Assembly (NCBI RefSeq): GCF_000521505.1
Contig: NZ_CP003915.1
Span: 992,001 to 1,056,000, forward strand
Length of the DNA stretch: 64,000 nt
Direction: 5' to 3'
DNA from: Advenella mimigardefordensis DPN7
GTDB lineage: Bacteria > Pseudomonadota > Gammaproteobacteria > Burkholderiales > Burkholderiaceae_B
A model generated the notes under the pieces. It was not told the origin of the DNA and did no database searches. It was given only the letters and a program-made list of their open reading frames with translations. Position numbers and translations under genes: made by a program. Shown here in pieces: positions 49,101 to 59,452 of this stretch (position 1 is the stretch's first letter; every line of letters starts with the position of its first letter).

Positions 49101-49300
49101 TGCTCTCCACCGGCACCGGTGCTGAATTGCGGCAGCCGCTGGGGCTGACCATGGTGGGTGGTCTGATCTGCAGCCAGTTGCTCACGCTGTTTACCACGCC
49201 GGTCATTTACCTGATGTTTGACAGGCTAGCCAAAAAAACAGGCCATCTGACGTGGCCGCGCAGGCCGAACTATGAGTCTGTCGCGCCCGTTCATCCTTAG
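46184..49300 (+). CDS. mdtB: RND efflux transporter MdtB
   Basis: 1038 residues from a GTG start; 12 helices and two large periplasmic loops. Family segments: [41 protein letters not shown] with the proton-relay aspartates, [12 protein letters not shown]. Together with MdtC it forms a heteromeric pump (two MdtB and one MdtC in E. coli) for bile salts and some drugs. Overlaps mdtC by 29 nt. Confidence 0.93.
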   Translation: MNISRTFILKPVATTLAMIAIFLGGLVAYRLLPVSALPEVDYPTIQVVSLYPGAGPDTMASLVTSPLERQFGQMPGLLQMTSSSSGGASVVTLQFGLDVQMSVAEQEVQAAINAASNLLPSDMPMPPVYNKVNPADRPVVTLAISSDNVPLHEARDLVETRMAQKLSQISGVGLVSIAGGQRPALRIQVNPTALAANGLALSDVRTAITAANVNQPTGNIDGPRRGTTIYANSQVKTAAEYNNLILAYNNGAPLRLKDVANTIESAEDVRQAAWINDKPAILLNIQRQPGANVIDVVDNVQKLLPQLRQALPASLQVDVVADRTETIRESINHVQNEMLMAILLVIVVTYAFLRSFSATVIPSIVVPLSIVGTFGVMYLLGFSLNNLTLMALTIATGFVVDDAIVMIENIARHIENGENPMQAALKGAAEIGFTLISLTVSLIAVLIPLLFMGDVIGRLFSEFAITLATAIIISLVISLTLTPMMCARMLKPESEYEGNRLHRRLGQAIDRVIHGYDRMLTVVLRHQTLTLLVALATFVLTVLLYMWIPKGFFPQQDTGMIQIITEAPQSSSFKMMSERQVQIARAIKADPAVASVSSFIGVDGSNATLNTGRMQVELKPTGERDTITDVMARLEERAAQVQGMKVYLQASQDLTIDARVSRTQYQLSLSSLDAAQLREWVPVFVEHLAADKALAGVTDNFQFNGLQTLVKVDRDAAARYGITMTQIDNALYDAFGQRLVSTIFTQSAQYRVVMEVAEHFRDNPADLDQVYIKTSAGTPIALTQLAQIVPGQELLEVMRVDQFPSALVSFNLAPGASLSDAVQRVNQIKAEIGLPASVEMRFQGAAQAFESSLSSTLWLLLAAVFTMYIVLGVLYESYIHPVTILSTLPSAAVGALLALMLSGNELDMIGIIGIILLIGIVKKNAIMMIDFALDAERHQGLPPVKAIHQAALLRFRPILMTTLAALFGAIPLMLSTGTGAELRQPLGLTMVGGLICSQLLTLFTTPVIYLMFDRLAKKTGHLTWPRRPNYESVAPVHP

Positions 49301-52300
49301 ACCGGTAGCAACGTCACTTCTGGCGCTGGCGGTTGCAGTGATGGGCATGGTCGCCTTCTTTCTGTTGCCGGTGGCGCCGTTGCCCACACTGGACTCGCCG
49401 GTCATTGTGGTGCGCGCCTCATTGTCCGGCGCCAGCCCCGAGACCATGGCCTCAAGCGTAGCCACGCCGCTGGAGCGCTCGCTGGGCAATATTGCCGGAA
49501 TCGATTTAATGCAGTCCAGCAGTTCGGAAGGGTCTACGTCCATTTTCATGATATTTGACCTGAACAAGGACGTGCATACGGCTGCCCGCGAAGTGCAGGC
49601 CGCCATTAATGCGGCGCGGCCCCTGTTGCCCAGCAGTATGAAGCAGCCGCCCACCTATCGAAATGTCAATCCGTCCTCGACGCCGGTGATGGTACTTGCT
49701 CTGACCTCGGATCTGCTTGGCCAGGGCGAGTTGTATGACCTGGCCTCTACGATCCTGGCGCAGAAGCTGGCGCAGGTGCGCGGGGTGGGTGAAGTGACGG
49801 TAGGCGGCAGCTCTTTGCCGGCCGTGCGTGTGGATTTGAATCCCAATATGCTCAATAACATGGGCATTTCGCTGGATACCGTTCGCGAGGCGCTGGCAGC
49901 GACCAACTCGGTCAGGCCCAAGGGTTTTCTGGACAATAATGAATATCAGTGGCAACTGGCTACCAACGGGCAATTGCGTTATGCCAGGGATTTTGAAAAC
50001 CTGATCGTTGCCTGGAAAGATAATACCGCCGTCCGTCTGCGCGATGTTGCGCATGTCTATGATTCCACTGAAAGCCTGTACAACAAGGGTTTTTACAACA
50101 CCAAGCAGGCCGTGGTGCTGCTGGTGCGTCGGCAGGCCGATGCCAACATCATTCAGACGGTGGACGCGGTCAATGCCATGTTGCCTGACCTGACCCAGTT
50201 GCTGCCGCCGCAGGTGAATCTGGATGTGGCGCAGGACCGTACGCCCAGTATCCGGGCGACCCTGCACGAGGCCGAACTGACGCTGATTATTGCGGTACTG
50301 CTGGTGATCGTGGTGGTGATGCTCTTTCTGCAACGCCTGCGCGCGACGCTGATTCCGGCCATTTCGGTGCCGGTTTCGCTGATGGGCACGTTTATCTTCA
50401 TGTACTTTCTGGGCTACTCGCTCAATACCATTTCGCTGATGGCCCTGATCGTAGCCACCGGTTTTGTAGTCGATGACTCGATTGTGGTGCTGGAAAATGT
50501 CATGCGATACATCGAACGCGGCATGCATCCCATGCGTGCGGCATTGGTGGGCGCGCGTGAAGTGGGCTTCACCGTGGTGAGTATGAGTGTGTCCCTGGTG
50601 GCGGTATTTATTCCACTGCTGTTTATGGGCGGGCTGATCGGCAGGCTGTTTCTTGAGTTTGCCATGACGCTGTCGGTGGCCATCGTTATGTCGCTGATTG
50701 TTTCGCTCACGCTCACGCCCATGATGTGCGCGCAGTTGCTCAGGCATGAGCCGAATCTGGAGAAGAGCCGTCTGCAGCGGATGTGGGATGGTTTTTTTGA
50801 TCGTCTGGTCGCCGGCTATGGGCGCATGCTGCGTTTTGCCATTCGCTTTCGTTTTCTGACGTTGCTTACGCTGGTTGCCACGGTCGTGCTGAATGTCTAT
50901 CTGTATATTGCGGTTCCCAAAGGCTTCTTTCCGGAACAGGATACCGGGATGATTCAGGGATTTTTCCGTGCCGATCAGGGGACGTCATTTGCTGCGACGG
51001 TGCCCAAACTGGAAGCGTATCGCAAGGCGATTCTGCAAAATCCGAATGTGGACACCGTTTCAGGGTACTCCGGCGGTCGTGGTGGCAGCAATAGCAGCTT
51101 CTTTCTGATCCAGCTCAAGCCGTTTGCAGAACGATCACAGTCGGCAACGGAAATTATCAACGATATGCGCAAGTCCCTGCCGACGATTGCCGGCGCACGG
51201 CTCTCGCTGGTGCCGCAACAGGATATCCGCGCCGGCCGGGGCGGGGACTCCGCCGGTTCCTACCAGTATGATATGTTGTCGGGGGATCTGGATACCTTGC
51301 GCAAATGGGTGCCGCAGGTACGACAGGCGATGAGCACCTTGCCCGAATTGGTGGATGTGCAGTCCGAAGCCGAGGAAAAAGGGCGACGGATTGAACTGGT
51401 GATCAACCGGGAAAGTGCGACCCGGCTGAATGTGGAAATGTCCACGATTGCCGGTGTGCTGAACAATCTGTTCAGCCAGCGACAGGTGTCCACCATTTAC
51501 AGTGCGCTGAACCAGTACCAGGTGGTGATGGGCATTGATGTCAAATATGCGCAGGATCCTGAAGTGCTCAAGACCGTGCAGATTATCGCCTCGGATGGCA
51601 AACTGGTGCCGCTATCGGCCTTTGCCTCGTTTCAGATCGGTACCTCGCCCCTGTCCGTTTCACATCAGGGGCTGATGGCGTCTGATTCGATTTCCTTTTC
51701 GCTGGCTGAAGGCGTATCGCTGGAGCAGGCTAGCGATGCGATTGAAAATGCGGTGGCCCGTATTGGTTTGCCGGCCAATGAAATTCAGGCCGGCTTTGGC
51801 GGCAATGCACAACTGTTTCAGCAGTCGTCGTCCCAGCAACCGCTGCTGATCCTCGGGGCGCTGGTCGTCATGTATCTGATCCTGGGCATGCTTTATGAAA
51901 GCTATATGCATCCGCTGACGATTCTGTCGACCCTGCCTTCGGCTGGGGTGGGCGCGTTACTGGCATTGCTGATGGTCAATATGGAATTTACGGTGATTGC
52001 GCTGATCGGCGTTTTCCTGCTGATTGGCATCGTCAAGAAAAATGCCATTATCATGGTGGACTTTGCGCTTGCGCTGGAACGGGAAAAAGATATACCGCCC
52101 GAAGAGGCCATTTACGACGCATGTATTGTGCGTTTCCGGCCGATTATGATGACCACCATGGCGGCCATGTTCGGCGCGCTGCCGTTGATCCTGGCCACCG
52201 GCGCCGGGGTGGAAATGCGCCAGCCGCTGGGTATTGCAATTGTGGGTGGCCTGGTTCTGAGTCAGGTTTTGACCTTGTTTACCACGCCGGTCGTGTATAT

Positions 52301-52397
52301 TTATCTTGATCGGCTGCGCCACAGGTTCAAGTGGCGCAGCAAAAACAAAAACACACCGGCAGACGGGCCTGAAGTGGCGCCTGGTTCCGGTCAATAA
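49272..52397 (+). CDS. mdtC: RND efflux transporter MdtC
   Basis: 1041 residues with the same fold as Mdt[52 protein letters not shown]. The C-terminal charged tail is different from that of MdtB, which fits the usual two-gene pump. The start lies inside mdtB. Confidence 0.93.
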   Translation: MSLSRPFILRPVATSLLALAVAVMGMVAFFLLPVAPLPTLDSPVIVVRASLSGASPETMASSVATPLERSLGNIAGIDLMQSSSSEGSTSIFMIFDLNKDVHTAAREVQAAINAARPLLPSSMKQPPTYRNVNPSSTPVMVLALTSDLLGQGELYDLASTILAQKLAQVRGVGEVTVGGSSLPAVRVDLNPNMLNNMGISLDTVREALAATNSVRPKGFLDNNEYQWQLATNGQLRYARDFENLIVAWKDNTAVRLRDVAHVYDSTESLYNKGFYNTKQAVVLLVRRQADANIIQTVDAVNAMLPDLTQLLPPQVNLDVAQDRTPSIRATLHEAELTLIIAVLLVIVVVMLFLQRLRATLIPAISVPVSLMGTFIFMYFLGYSLNTISLMALIVATGFVVDDSIVVLENVMRYIERGMHPMRAALVGAREVGFTVVSMSVSLVAVFIPLLFMGGLIGRLFLEFAMTLSVAIVMSLIVSLTLTPMMCAQLLRHEPNLEKSRLQRMWDGFFDRLVAGYGRMLRFAIRFRFLTLLTLVATVVLNVYLYIAVPKGFFPEQDTGMIQGFFRADQGTSFAATVPKLEAYRKAILQNPNVDTVSGYSGGRGGSNSSFFLIQLKPFAERSQSATEIINDMRKSLPTIAGARLSLVPQQDIRAGRGGDSAGSYQYDMLSGDLDTLRKWVPQVRQAMSTLPELVDVQSEAEEKGRRIELVINRESATRLNVEMSTIAGVLNNLFSQRQVSTIYSALNQYQVVMGIDVKYAQDPEVLKTVQIIASDGKLVPLSAFASFQIGTSPLSVSHQGLMASDSISFSLAEGVSLEQASDAIENAVARIGLPANEIQAGFGGNAQLFQQSSSQQPLLILGALVVMYLILGMLYESYMHPLTILSTLPSAGVGALLALLMVNMEFTVIALIGVFLLIGIVKKNAIIMVDFALALEREKDIPPEEAIYDACIVRFRPIMMTTMAAMFGALPLILATGAGVEMRQPLGIAIVGGLVLSQVLTLFTTPVVYIYLDRLRHRFKWRSKNKNTPADGPEVAPGSGQ

Positions 52398-52416
52398 CTG
52401 TAGTGAATGCGCTTGT

Positions 52417-53853
52417 ATGAAAATGACCAGAAATGCCGTGCAACCCTTCTTCCGCCCCTTCCGCCTGACCGCCGCGACTGCTGCTTTATTGTTGCTGGCA
52501 GCGTGTGCCGTGGGCCCCGATTATGTCGTCCCGCAACAGGATACGGGGGGCAGCTTCAAATCGGCCCAGGGCTGGGTGCAGGCCCGACCGGGCGAACCCC
52601 TGGCCAGCGATAGCTGGTGGCAACGCTATCAGGATCCTCTGCTGAACCAGCTGATCGGACAACTGAATGTGTCCAATCAGACACTGGCTCAGGCGGTGGC
52701 GCGTTACGATCAGGCGGTGGCGACAGCGGCGCAGTCACGCTCTTCCTTTTTCCCCACAGTGGGTTTCAGCCTGTCAGGTGACCGGGCCAAAACGGCCAGC
52801 GGTATTGGCAATTCGGTGAACGGCTCGGCCTCTCTGCAATGGGAAGCGGACTTATGGGGCAAGCTGCGCCGACAGTACGAGAGCAGCAGAAGCGATGAAC
52901 AGGCCAGCAGGGCCGATGTGGCTGCTGCGCGTCTGAGCATGCAATCGACTCTGGCCCAGCAGTACTTCGCCCTGCGCATGCTGGACGAACGCAAGCGTTT
53001 GCTGCTGGCCAATGTCCGCGCCTATGAACGTTCGGTACAGATTAACCAGAATCGCTATGAGCAGGGCGTGGCGGCCCGTGCCGACGTGGTTAGTGCCCAG
53101 GCTCAGCTGGAGAGTGCGCGGGCTTCTGCCATCGCGATTGAAGCGGACCGCAATACGGCCGAGCATGCGATTGCAGTGCTGATTGGCCAGCCGCCCGCAG
53201 CATTCGCTATTCAGGACCGGCCTTACGAGGTGACATTCCCGTCCATTCCTGTGGGCATGCCATCTACGCTGTTGCTACGTCGTCCCGATATCGTGGCTGC
53301 CGAGAGAAGGGTTGCGGCAGCCAATGCACAGATTGGCGTGGCCCAGGCCGCCTGGTTTCCCGATCTGACACTGGGAGGCTCCATCGGCAATACCACCGCT
53401 ACATTGGCACAGTGGCTGGCCTCGCCGTTGCAATTCTGGTCACTCGGACCGTCGCTGGCCATGACGTTGCTTGATGGTGGTGCACGTGCGGGGGCGGTGG
53501 ATGCCTCCAGGGCTTCCTATCGCGCTGAAGTGGCAACCTATCGCCAAACCGTTCTGACCGGTCTGCAGGAAGTGGAAGATGCCATCAGCACCCTACGTGT
53601 ACTGGAGCGGCAGCAGGCGGCACAGATGCGTGCGCTTACTGCGGCCCGCCAGTCGCTTGCGATTACCCAGAACCAGTATCTGGCCGGACTGGTTGATTAC
53701 TTAAGCGTCGCTCAGGTGCAATCAAACGCTTATTCGGCTGAACAGACCGCCCTGCAACTGGAAAGCCAGCGTTTGCAGGCCAGTGTGCAGTTGATTGCGG
53801 CGCTGGGCGGAGGCTGGGATAAACAGGCGCTGCAAGGCAGCGCGGCGCCATAA
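52417..53853 (+). CDS. Outer-membrane efflux channel lipoprotein (OprM/NodT type)
   Basis: 478 residues. Lipobox LLAAC near residue 29 from the ATG, then the OprM beginning VGPDYVVP, SWWQRYQDPLLNQLIGQL and two repeats of the outer-membrane efflux domain (for example LRRPDIVAAERRVAAANAQIGVAQAAWFPD). Third part of the MdtABC-type pump. Start chosen at the ATG that gives a proper lipoprotein signal. A perfect 7-bp hairpin ACCCTGA/TCAGGGT follows at 53922-53943. Confidence 0.92.
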   Translation: MKMTRNAVQPFFRPFRLTAATAALLLLAACAVGPDYVVPQQDTGGSFKSAQGWVQARPGEPLASDSWWQRYQDPLLNQLIGQLNVSNQTLAQAVARYDQAVATAAQSRSSFFPTVGFSLSGDRAKTASGIGNSVNGSASLQWEADLWGKLRRQYESSRSDEQASRADVAAARLSMQSTLAQQYFALRMLDERKRLLLANVRAYERSVQINQNRYEQGVAARADVVSAQAQLESARASAIAIEADRNTAEHAIAVLIGQPPAAFAIQDRPYEVTFPSIPVGMPSTLLLRRPDIVAAERRVAAANAQIGVAQAAWFPDLTLGGSIGNTTATLAQWLASPLQFWSLGPSLAMTLLDGGARAGAVDASRASYRAEVATYRQTVLTGLQEVEDAISTLRVLERQQAAQMRALTAARQSLAITQNQYLAGLVDYLSVAQVQSNAYSAEQTALQLESQRLQASVQLIAALGGGWDKQALQGSAAP

Positions 53854-54209
53854 TAAACGCGGATTTCAGGGAACCGATTGGGCCGACGCCCGGGAGTCCT
53901 GGAGCCCTGTAGCGATGTGGCACCCTGACTGAGTGTTCAGGGTCTGCCCAATTTATCGCAATGCCCGCGGCTGCGTTAATCCCGGGTTCTCGCGCACTGT
54001 GTGCCCTTCATACTCAGTACGAAACATGCATCAATCTGACGGTTCGACGCGGATTGACAGGGCGCCAGGATCAATCCGCCAGGTTGACCCGTTGTGATCT
54101 AAAATGCCCTGATGCCACAAGGGTTCTTCCGGTGCGATGGAAATAGTGTGGTAAAAATCGTTATATTGTTATTGCTTTTTATCCCGGTTTTCATACAGGT
54201 TTCAGTGTT
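53854..54209. other. 356-bp gap between the efflux operon and cysE
   Basis: No gene supported. It holds the hairpin ACCCTGA (53922-53928) with TCAGGGT (53937-53943) and a perfect 9-bp stem GCGGATTGA (54049-54057) with TCAATCCGC (54071-54079). Promoter sequences for cysE are expected here but none is clear enough to name. Confidence 0.5.
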
Positions 54210-55169
54210 ATGCCAATTTATAAATGCGAGTCTTCCTCGCTCAATCCCCAGACTTTCCCGTTGGATGAAATCGTAATGGGCCTGCGCGACGCGCGCTTCA
54301 AATGGCGCACCGACCAGAATCGTCTCAAGGAAATGGGTGGGCGCCATCTGCCGTCGCCGCAAACCATCAACGAGGCGCTGGAGCTGGTGATTGGTGCGCT
54401 GTTTCCAATGCGTCTTGGCCCGAACGATTTGTTGCAGGAAAATGAAGATTTTTATGTCGGGCACACCATCGGTGTTGCGCTCAATACATTGCTGACTCAG
54501 GTGCGCCTTGAGGTACGCCATCAGCATAGAAACGAAGATGCGGATCCGGCCGAACTGGAAAAAACGGCGGTAGACATCACGCGGGAATTTGCACGCAAGT
54601 TGCCGGGCGTACGCAGCTTACTGGATACCGATGTTTACGCCGCTTATTCCGGTGACCCGGCAGCTAAAAGTGTGGACGAAGTACTGCTGTGCTACCCCGG
54701 GGTGCTGGCCATGGTCTACCACCGCCTGGCCCATTGCCTGTATACGCTGGGCGTGCCGCTGGTGGCGCGCATTGCCGCCGAGCTGGCCCATGGTCAGACC
54801 GGCATTGACATTCACCCGGGGGCGCAAATTGGCGCCGGGTTCTTTATTGATCATGGTACCGGTGTGGTGATTGGTGAAACCGCAATTATCGGTGAACGGG
54901 TGCGGCTGTATCAGAACGTGACGCTGGGCGCCAAGAGTTTTCCGACAGACAGCAACGGCGATCTGAGTAAGGGTATTGCACGCCATCCGATAGTCGAAGA
55001 TGATGTGGTCATATACGCTGGTGCAACGGTGCTGGGCAGGGTCACTATCGGCAAGGGTGCCGTGGTGGGCGGTAACGTCTGGCTTACTCATGATGTCGCC
55101 CCGGGCTGTTTCGTGCGTCAGGCATCTTCCAGCAACAAGGAGGCGTTGTTCAATGGCAACTGTGATTAA
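54210..55169 (+). CDS. cysE: Serine O-acetyltransferase
   Basis: 319 residues. Makes O-acetylserine for cysteine synthesis. N-terminal helical part, then a left-handed beta-helix of hexapeptide repeats (GIDIHPGAQIGAGFFIDHGT, VVIGETAIIGERVRLYQNVTLGA, IYAGATVLGRVTIGKGAVVGG) with His in DIHPGA and DHGTG of the active site. Longer than the E. coli enzyme, like the SrpH/EpsC-type group. Ends in the C-terminal FNGNCD. Followed by a terminator. Confidence 0.93.
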   Translation: MPIYKCESSSLNPQTFPLDEIVMGLRDARFKWRTDQNRLKEMGGRHLPSPQTINEALELVIGALFPMRLGPNDLLQENEDFYVGHTIGVALNTLLTQVRLEVRHQHRNEDADPAELEKTAVDITREFARKLPGVRSLLDTDVYAAYSGDPAAKSVDEVLLCYPGVLAMVYHRLAHCLYTLGVPLVARIAAELAHGQTGIDIHPGAQIGAGFFIDHGTGVVIGETAIIGERVRLYQNVTLGAKSFPTDSNGDLSKGIARHPIVEDDVVIYAGATVLGRVTIGKGAVVGGNVWLTHDVAPGCFVRQASSSNKEALFNGNCD

Positions 55170-55196
55170 GACGCGTTACTGTTGAATATCCGAGGA

Positions 55197-55230
55197 AGCC
55201 AGTATGAAAAAATCATACAGGCTGTTTTTT
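55197..55230 (+). terminator. Terminator after cysE
   Basis: AGCC-A-GTATGA (55197-55207) pairs with TCATAC-A-GGCT (55213-55223) with one A-A mismatch, A5 loop, followed by G and TTTTTT (55225-55230). Strong rightward terminator. Confidence 0.8.
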
Positions 55231-55349
55231 CCCAGTGATTGCATCTGTGGTTAAGGATTGAGGTTCGCCCTGCCGTCAGGGCAATGGCGGAACAACACAA
55301 ATGAGCCGCATCTGGTGCGACCCTTAACTGGCCGAATTAACCGGCAGCC

Positions 55350-56324
55350 TTAACCTGCCAGTCCACGAATCGCAGCAATCCCGTGCGCACCGTGCTCGCG
55401 AGCGATCTCCAGCGTGGCGGCTGACTGACCGCCGATGGCATACACCGGCAGGCCTGCCTCGCCGGCGATGCTGGCAAAACCGTCCCAGCCCAGTGGCGGC
55501 TGATCGGGATGTGATGGCGTTTCCAGCACATGTCCCAGGACGACAAAATCGGCACCCAGCACCTGCGCGTAAAGTGCATCGGCCGTGTTGTGTGCCGAGA
55601 CGCCGACCAGATATTTTTCCTCAGGCAGCGGACGGGCGTCGGCCAGCAGTGCGTCCTGTGCCCGCAATTGCACCCCGTCGGCCAGCTTCCACCAGGCTTT
55701 GGGGTGCACGCTGTTAATCAGTACCCGGGCACCGGCGGCATGGCAGCAGCCAATGGCACGTTCGAATACGTCCTTCAGACTGGCTGCGGCCGGACCATCG
55801 GGCCAGGACGGCTCGCGCAATTGCACCAGTTTCACGCCCTGGTCCAGTTGTTGTTGCAGATTGGCCAGCCATGCCTGGCTGTTTTCAGGTTGCTGAATAT
55901 TTGAAATGGCATAGTGAGGGGGCAGGCGCAGCCAGCGCAGTGGGGGCAGGGAGGCCGGCAGCAACTCTCCCAATTTGTTGGCCTCTTCAGGCGTGGTCCA
56001 GGCCAGTTGCTGCTCTTCCAGTGACCTGGGGGTGCCATCCCAGCCGGTGACCCGCCAGAAAGCCAGATTGACAATGGTTTTCGGGTATTCGTAGGTGAAT
56101 GTCACCCATGGGGTGCAGGTGTGTACGTCAATGCCCAGTTCTTCCTTGAGTTCGCGTACCAGTGCCTGCTTCTGTGATTCACCTTCTTCGATCTTGCCGC
56201 CGGGGAACTCCCACCAGTCTTCCCAGGGCTTGCCCTTGGGGCGCTGACCCAGCAGGATCTCGCCGGTTTGTTCATTCAGGATGACGCCGACGACGACTTT
56301 GATATACGGTTTTGTGGCATTCAT
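55350..56324 (-). CDS. Nudix hydrolase fused to a ThiE/TenI-like domain
   Basis: 324 residues. N-terminal MutT-type Nudix domain: box GGKIEEGESQKQALVRELKEELGI at about 43-66. C-terminal half is a TIM-barrel of the thiamine phosphate synthase family (VKLVQLREP, LINSVHPKA, GVSAHN, DFVVLGHVLETPSHP, PVYAIGGQS). Such fusions are common in proteobacteria next to the DUF815 ATPase. The Nudix half probably cleans 8-oxo-dGTP; the barrel half may not be catalytic, since several ThiE ligands are changed. Overlaps the upstream gene by 4 nt. Confidence 0.88.
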   Translation of the reverse strand: MNATKPYIKVVVGVILNEQTGEILLGQRPKGKPWEDWWEFPGGKIEEGESQKQALVRELKEELGIDVHTCTPWVTFTYEYPKTIVNLAFWRVTGWDGTPRSLEEQQLAWTTPEEANKLGELLPASLPPLRWLRLPPHYAISNIQQPENSQAWLANLQQQLDQGVKLVQLREPSWPDGPAAASLKDVFERAIGCCHAAGARVLINSVHPKAWWKLADGVQLRAQDALLADARPLPEEKYLVGVSAHNTADALYAQVLGADFVVLGHVLETPSHPDQPPLGWDGFASIAGEAGLPVYAIGGQSAATLEIAREHGAHGIAAIRGLAG

Positions 56325-57241
56325 TGCTCGGCTCCGCTGTCGGCCTGCCCGGATGTGCTGGCCGGCATATGCCGGGCTGCCCAGTCACGGGCAAAATGCC
56401 GGGCTACCCGGCCGGAACGCGAGCCACGCTCAAGCGTCCATTGCAGGGCTTCAGTCCTGCTTTCCGCGATAAATTCAGGCGGGCAACCCAGTTCACGCAG
56501 CCAGTGCGCGACAATATCCAGATAGTCGTCCTGGCGGAACGGATAGAACGACAGCCAGATGCCAAAGCGCTCGGACAGCGAAATTTTCTCTTCCACGGTT
56601 TCACCCGGGTGAATTTCGCCGTCGGGCTGATGCTTGGTGGATAAATTCTCGTTCATGTATTCAGGCATCAGATGACGGCGGTTGGAGGTGGCATAAATGA
56701 GCACATTCTCTCCGGCCGACGCAATGGAGCCGTCCAGTACCGATTTCAGGGCCTTGTAGCCGGCTTCGCCTTCTTCAAACGACAGATCGTCGCAGAAAAT
56801 AATGAATCGCTCCGGGCGGCCGGCAACAATGTCAACCAGATCAGTCAGGTCGGCCAGGTCAGATTTATCCATTTCCACCAGGCGCAGGCCCTGTGGCGCA
56901 TACTCGGCCAGCATGGCCTTGACCAGAGAACTCTTGCCGGTGCCACGGGCGCCGGTCATCAGCACATTGTTTGCCGGCTTTTTCTGCAGGAAGTGGCGCG
57001 TGTTGCGATCAATGATGTCGCGCTGGCGTTCGATATGCAGCAAATCGTCTTTGTGAATGCTGGAAATATGTTTGACCGCTTCAAGCCAGCCGGTGGAGCC
57101 CTTGCGGCGCCAGCGGAAAGCGTGTGCGCTCCAGTCTACCGGCGGAGGCGCCGGCGGAAGCCAGGCGGCCAGCTGGCGCAGAACCTGATCGGCGCGTTCG
57201 ATCAGGGAAGAGAGGTCGGGACGGGAATCGGGGCTGCTCAC
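56321..57241 (-). CDS. DUF815 family P-loop ATPase
   Basis: 306 residues from GTG 57241 (AGGA 9 nt upstream); a TTG at 57265 extends it by eight residues but has no SD. ATP-binding core: Walker A GARGTGKSS, Walker B-like FIIFCDDLSFEEGE, NVLIYATSNRRHLMPEY sensor and SERFGIWLSFYPF. AAA-type ATPase of unknown role, usually encoded beside the MutT/ThiE gene as here. Divergent from ispB across about 140 bp. Confidence 0.88.
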   Translation of the reverse strand: MSSPDSRPDLSSLIERADQVLRQLAAWLPPAPPPVDWSAHAFRWRRKGSTGWLEAVKHISSIHKDDLLHIERQRDIIDRNTRHFLQKKPANNVLMTGARGTGKSSLVKAMLAEYAPQGLRLVEMDKSDLADLTDLVDIVAGRPERFIIFCDDLSFEEGEAGYKALKSVLDGSIASAGENVLIYATSNRRHLMPEYMNENLSTKHQPDGEIHPGETVEEKISLSERFGIWLSFYPFRQDDYLDIVAHWLRELGCPPEFIAESRTEALQWTLERGSRSGRVARHFARDWAARHMPASTSGQADSGAEQ

Positions 57242-57384
57242 TTGCGTGTGTCCTATGTGGGTCAATAGCGGTCAAAACGCATACATTATCATCAAAAAAA
57301 GGCCTTTGTCTGTTTCTTGCGGCGGCCTGGAATATAATCACTGCTTGCCGTGAGTTATTTCCCTTTTCTGCTTCAGGATTTGCT

Positions 57385-58350
57385 TTGAACCTCCCAGAGA
57401 TTATCCGTCCCATCACCGATGATATGCGCGCCGTGGATGGCGTAATCCGCAAGAAACTCGACTCTGACGTTGTTCTGATCCGTACCATTGGTGAATACAT
57501 CATTGGCGCGGGTGGCAAGCGCATGCGACCCGCACTGGTCCTGATGGCGGCCCGGGCCTTCGGCTATCAGGGCCAGGCGCATCATACCCTGGCTGCGGTC
57601 GTTGAATTTATTCATACGTCCACATTGCTGCACGACGACGTGGTCGACGAATCGGATATGCGTCGCGGCCGCGATACGGCCAATGCGGTATTTGGTAACG
57701 CCGCCAGTGTACTGGTAGGCGACTATCTGTATTCCCGGTCGTTCGAAATGATGGTTGAGCTCGACTCCATGCGGATCATGCAGGTATTGTCTGCGGCAAC
57801 CACTGTGATTGCCGAAGGCGAAGTGCTGCAACTGCTCAATGTGCATGATCCCGATGTCTCGGTTGAACGTTACCTGCAGGTGATTCGTTACAAAACGGCC
57901 AAACTGTTTGAAGCCGCCATGCAAACCGGTGCCTTGCTGGCCGGTGTGACGCCAGAGCAGGAGAGCGCTGCAGCCGATTATGGTCGCTACGTGGGCACGG
58001 CCTTTCAGCTAATAGACGATGTGCTCGACTACACGGGCGATGTGGAATCGCTGGGTAAGAACGTGGGTGACGATCTGCGGGAAGGCAAGCCGACCCTGCC
58101 GCTCATTCGTGTCATGCAGGTGGGCACCCCGGAGCAGCGTTCCTTGATCCACAAGGCCATTGAAACCGGCGAAGCCGATTTTGCCGAAGTTGCCCGTGCC
58201 ATCAACGACACCGACGCCCTGCAATACACCCGCCAGGTGGCCCGCGAAGAGGCTGAACGCGCGCGCGCTGCGTTGCAGGCGTTCCCCGACTCCGAGTGCC
58301 GGGAATCGTTGCTGGCATTTTGCACTTTTGCTACTGAACGTGACCGCTAA
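57385..58350 (+). CDS. ispB: Octaprenyl/polyprenyl diphosphate synthase
   Basis: 321 residues. Makes the side chain of ubiquinone. First aspartate motif DDVVDES starts at Asp84, second DDVLD at 211-215, plus GGKRMRPALVL near the start. Start is TTG (AGGA 8 nt upstream); a longer frame upstream lies inside the divergent DUF815 gene and is rejected. Elsewhere ispB commonly precedes rplU-rpmA, which are not next to it here. Confidence 0.93.
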   Translation: MNLPEIIRPITDDMRAVDGVIRKKLDSDVVLIRTIGEYIIGAGGKRMRPALVLMAARAFGYQGQAHHTLAAVVEFIHTSTLLHDDVVDESDMRRGRDTANAVFGNAASVLVGDYLYSRSFEMMVELDSMRIMQVLSAATTVIAEGEVLQLLNVHDPDVSVERYLQVIRYKTAKLFEAAMQTGALLAGVTPEQESAAADYGRYVGTAFQLIDDVLDYTGDVESLGKNVGDDLREGKPTLPLIRVMQVGTPEQRSLIHKAIETGEADFAEVARAINDTDALQYTRQVAREEAERARAALQAFPDSECRESLLAFCTFATERDR

Positions 58351-58408
58351 TTTATAGCGTGGCCACCCGCGCTCTGTCAGTCACATCCCGCTTCTTAACA
58401 TTGCTCAT

Positions 58409-58433
58409 GCCGCTCAGGGTTTACCTGAGTGGC
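58409..58433 (+). terminator. Hairpin after ispB
   Basis: GCCGCTCAGG (58409-58418) pairs with CCTGAGTGGC (58424-58433), one G-U pair, no T run. Possible terminator or 3' end of the ispB mRNA. Confidence 0.4.
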
Positions 58434-58552
58434 GAATCTGCCTGCGCGCGTCCGATAAAAAATTGGGTTATAGTTGTCTGGTAAAACCGTGTTCACGGCC
58501 AGCCCACTGGCGTACGGCCTGAATTTAAAAAATAATTTTTTTGAGGTTCAAG

Positions 58553-59314
58553 ATGATCAAGAGCAAACTGAAAGCAGCCTTACTGGGATTTGCCATCACG
58601 TTGGCCGTGCCGGCAACTACCGTTGCTCAGGCACAGGACAAAGAGCTTGTGGTTGCCACCGATACCGCCTTTGTGCCCTTCGAATTCAAGCAGGACGGCA
58701 AATATGTGGGTTTCGACGTTGAGTTGTGGGACGCGCTGGCCAAGGATATGGGCGTTAAATACCGCCTGCAGCCCATGGATTTCAACGGCATCATTCCCGG
58801 ACTGCAAACCAGGAATATCGACGTTGCGCTGGCTGGTATTACCATCAAGGATGAGCGCAAAAAGGTCATTGATTTCTCTGATCCATATTACGAAAGCGGT
58901 ATTGCCATCCTCACATCTGTGAAGAATCAGGACAGCATCAAGACCGCCAAAGACCTGGCCGGCAAGGACGTGGCAGCAAAAACCGGTACTGCCACGGTTG
59001 ATTTCCTGAAAAAGGAAGTGCCCGATGCCAAGGTCAAACTGTTCCCCAATATCGACAACGCCTTTCTTGATCTGGCCACCGGCCGTGTCGATGCGGTCGT
59101 CCACGATACGCCTAACGTTCAGTATTACGCCAACACCGGCGGCAAGGGCAAGGTTGTTGTGACTGGCTCTGTCCAGAGTGGCGATTTCTACGGCATTGCC
59201 TTTCCTAAAGGCAGCGACCTGATCGAAAAGGTCAACGCATCGCTGAAAAAGCTGAAAGAAAATGGCGAATACGACAAAATCTATACCAAATGGTTTGGTC
59301 AGGCAGTGAAGTAA
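58553..59314 (+). CDS. glnH: Glutamine ABC transporter periplasmic binding protein
   Basis: 253 residues. Signal peptide MIKSKLKAALLGFAITLAVP, cut near AQAQ, then the type II binding-protein fold: LVVATDTAFVPFEFKQDGKY, DFNGIIPGLQ, VALAGITIKDERKK, FSDPYYESG, AAKTGTATVDFLKK. Like GlnH of E. coli in length. GAGG precedes the ATG. Followed by a terminator before glnP. Confidence 0.92.
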   Translation: MIKSKLKAALLGFAITLAVPATTVAQAQDKELVVATDTAFVPFEFKQDGKYVGFDVELWDALAKDMGVKYRLQPMDFNGIIPGLQTRNIDVALAGITIKDERKKVIDFSDPYYESGIAILTSVKNQDSIKTAKDLAGKDVAAKTGTATVDFLKKEVPDAKVKLFPNIDNAFLDLATGRVDAVVHDTPNVQYYANTGGKGKVVVTGSVQSGDFYGIAFPKGSDLIEKVNASLKKLKENGEYDKIYTKWFGQAVK

Positions 59315-59373
59315 TTGCCTGCGCTCCCCGTGTATAACCATACATCGCGGGTGCTATATCGCCGACGATAGTG

Positions 59374-59421
59374 ATCCGGTGATTGTCTCCATGCGGATAC
59401 AGTCACCGGATTTTGCTTTTT
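59374..59421 (+). terminator. Terminator/attenuator between glnH and glnP
   Basis: ATCCGGTGATTGT (59374-59386) pairs with ACAGTCACCGGAT (59399-59411), one G-U pair, followed by TTTGCTTTTT. It would let most transcripts stop after glnH, giving more binding protein than permease and ATPase. Confidence 0.75.
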
Positions 59422-59452
59422 CCGGCCACACTATTCAAACAGGATATAACAT

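Noticed and set aside
57124..57384. Longer N-terminus of IspB
   Set aside because: Lies inside the divergent DUF815 gene and has no similarity to prenyl synthases; TTG 57385 has an SD.
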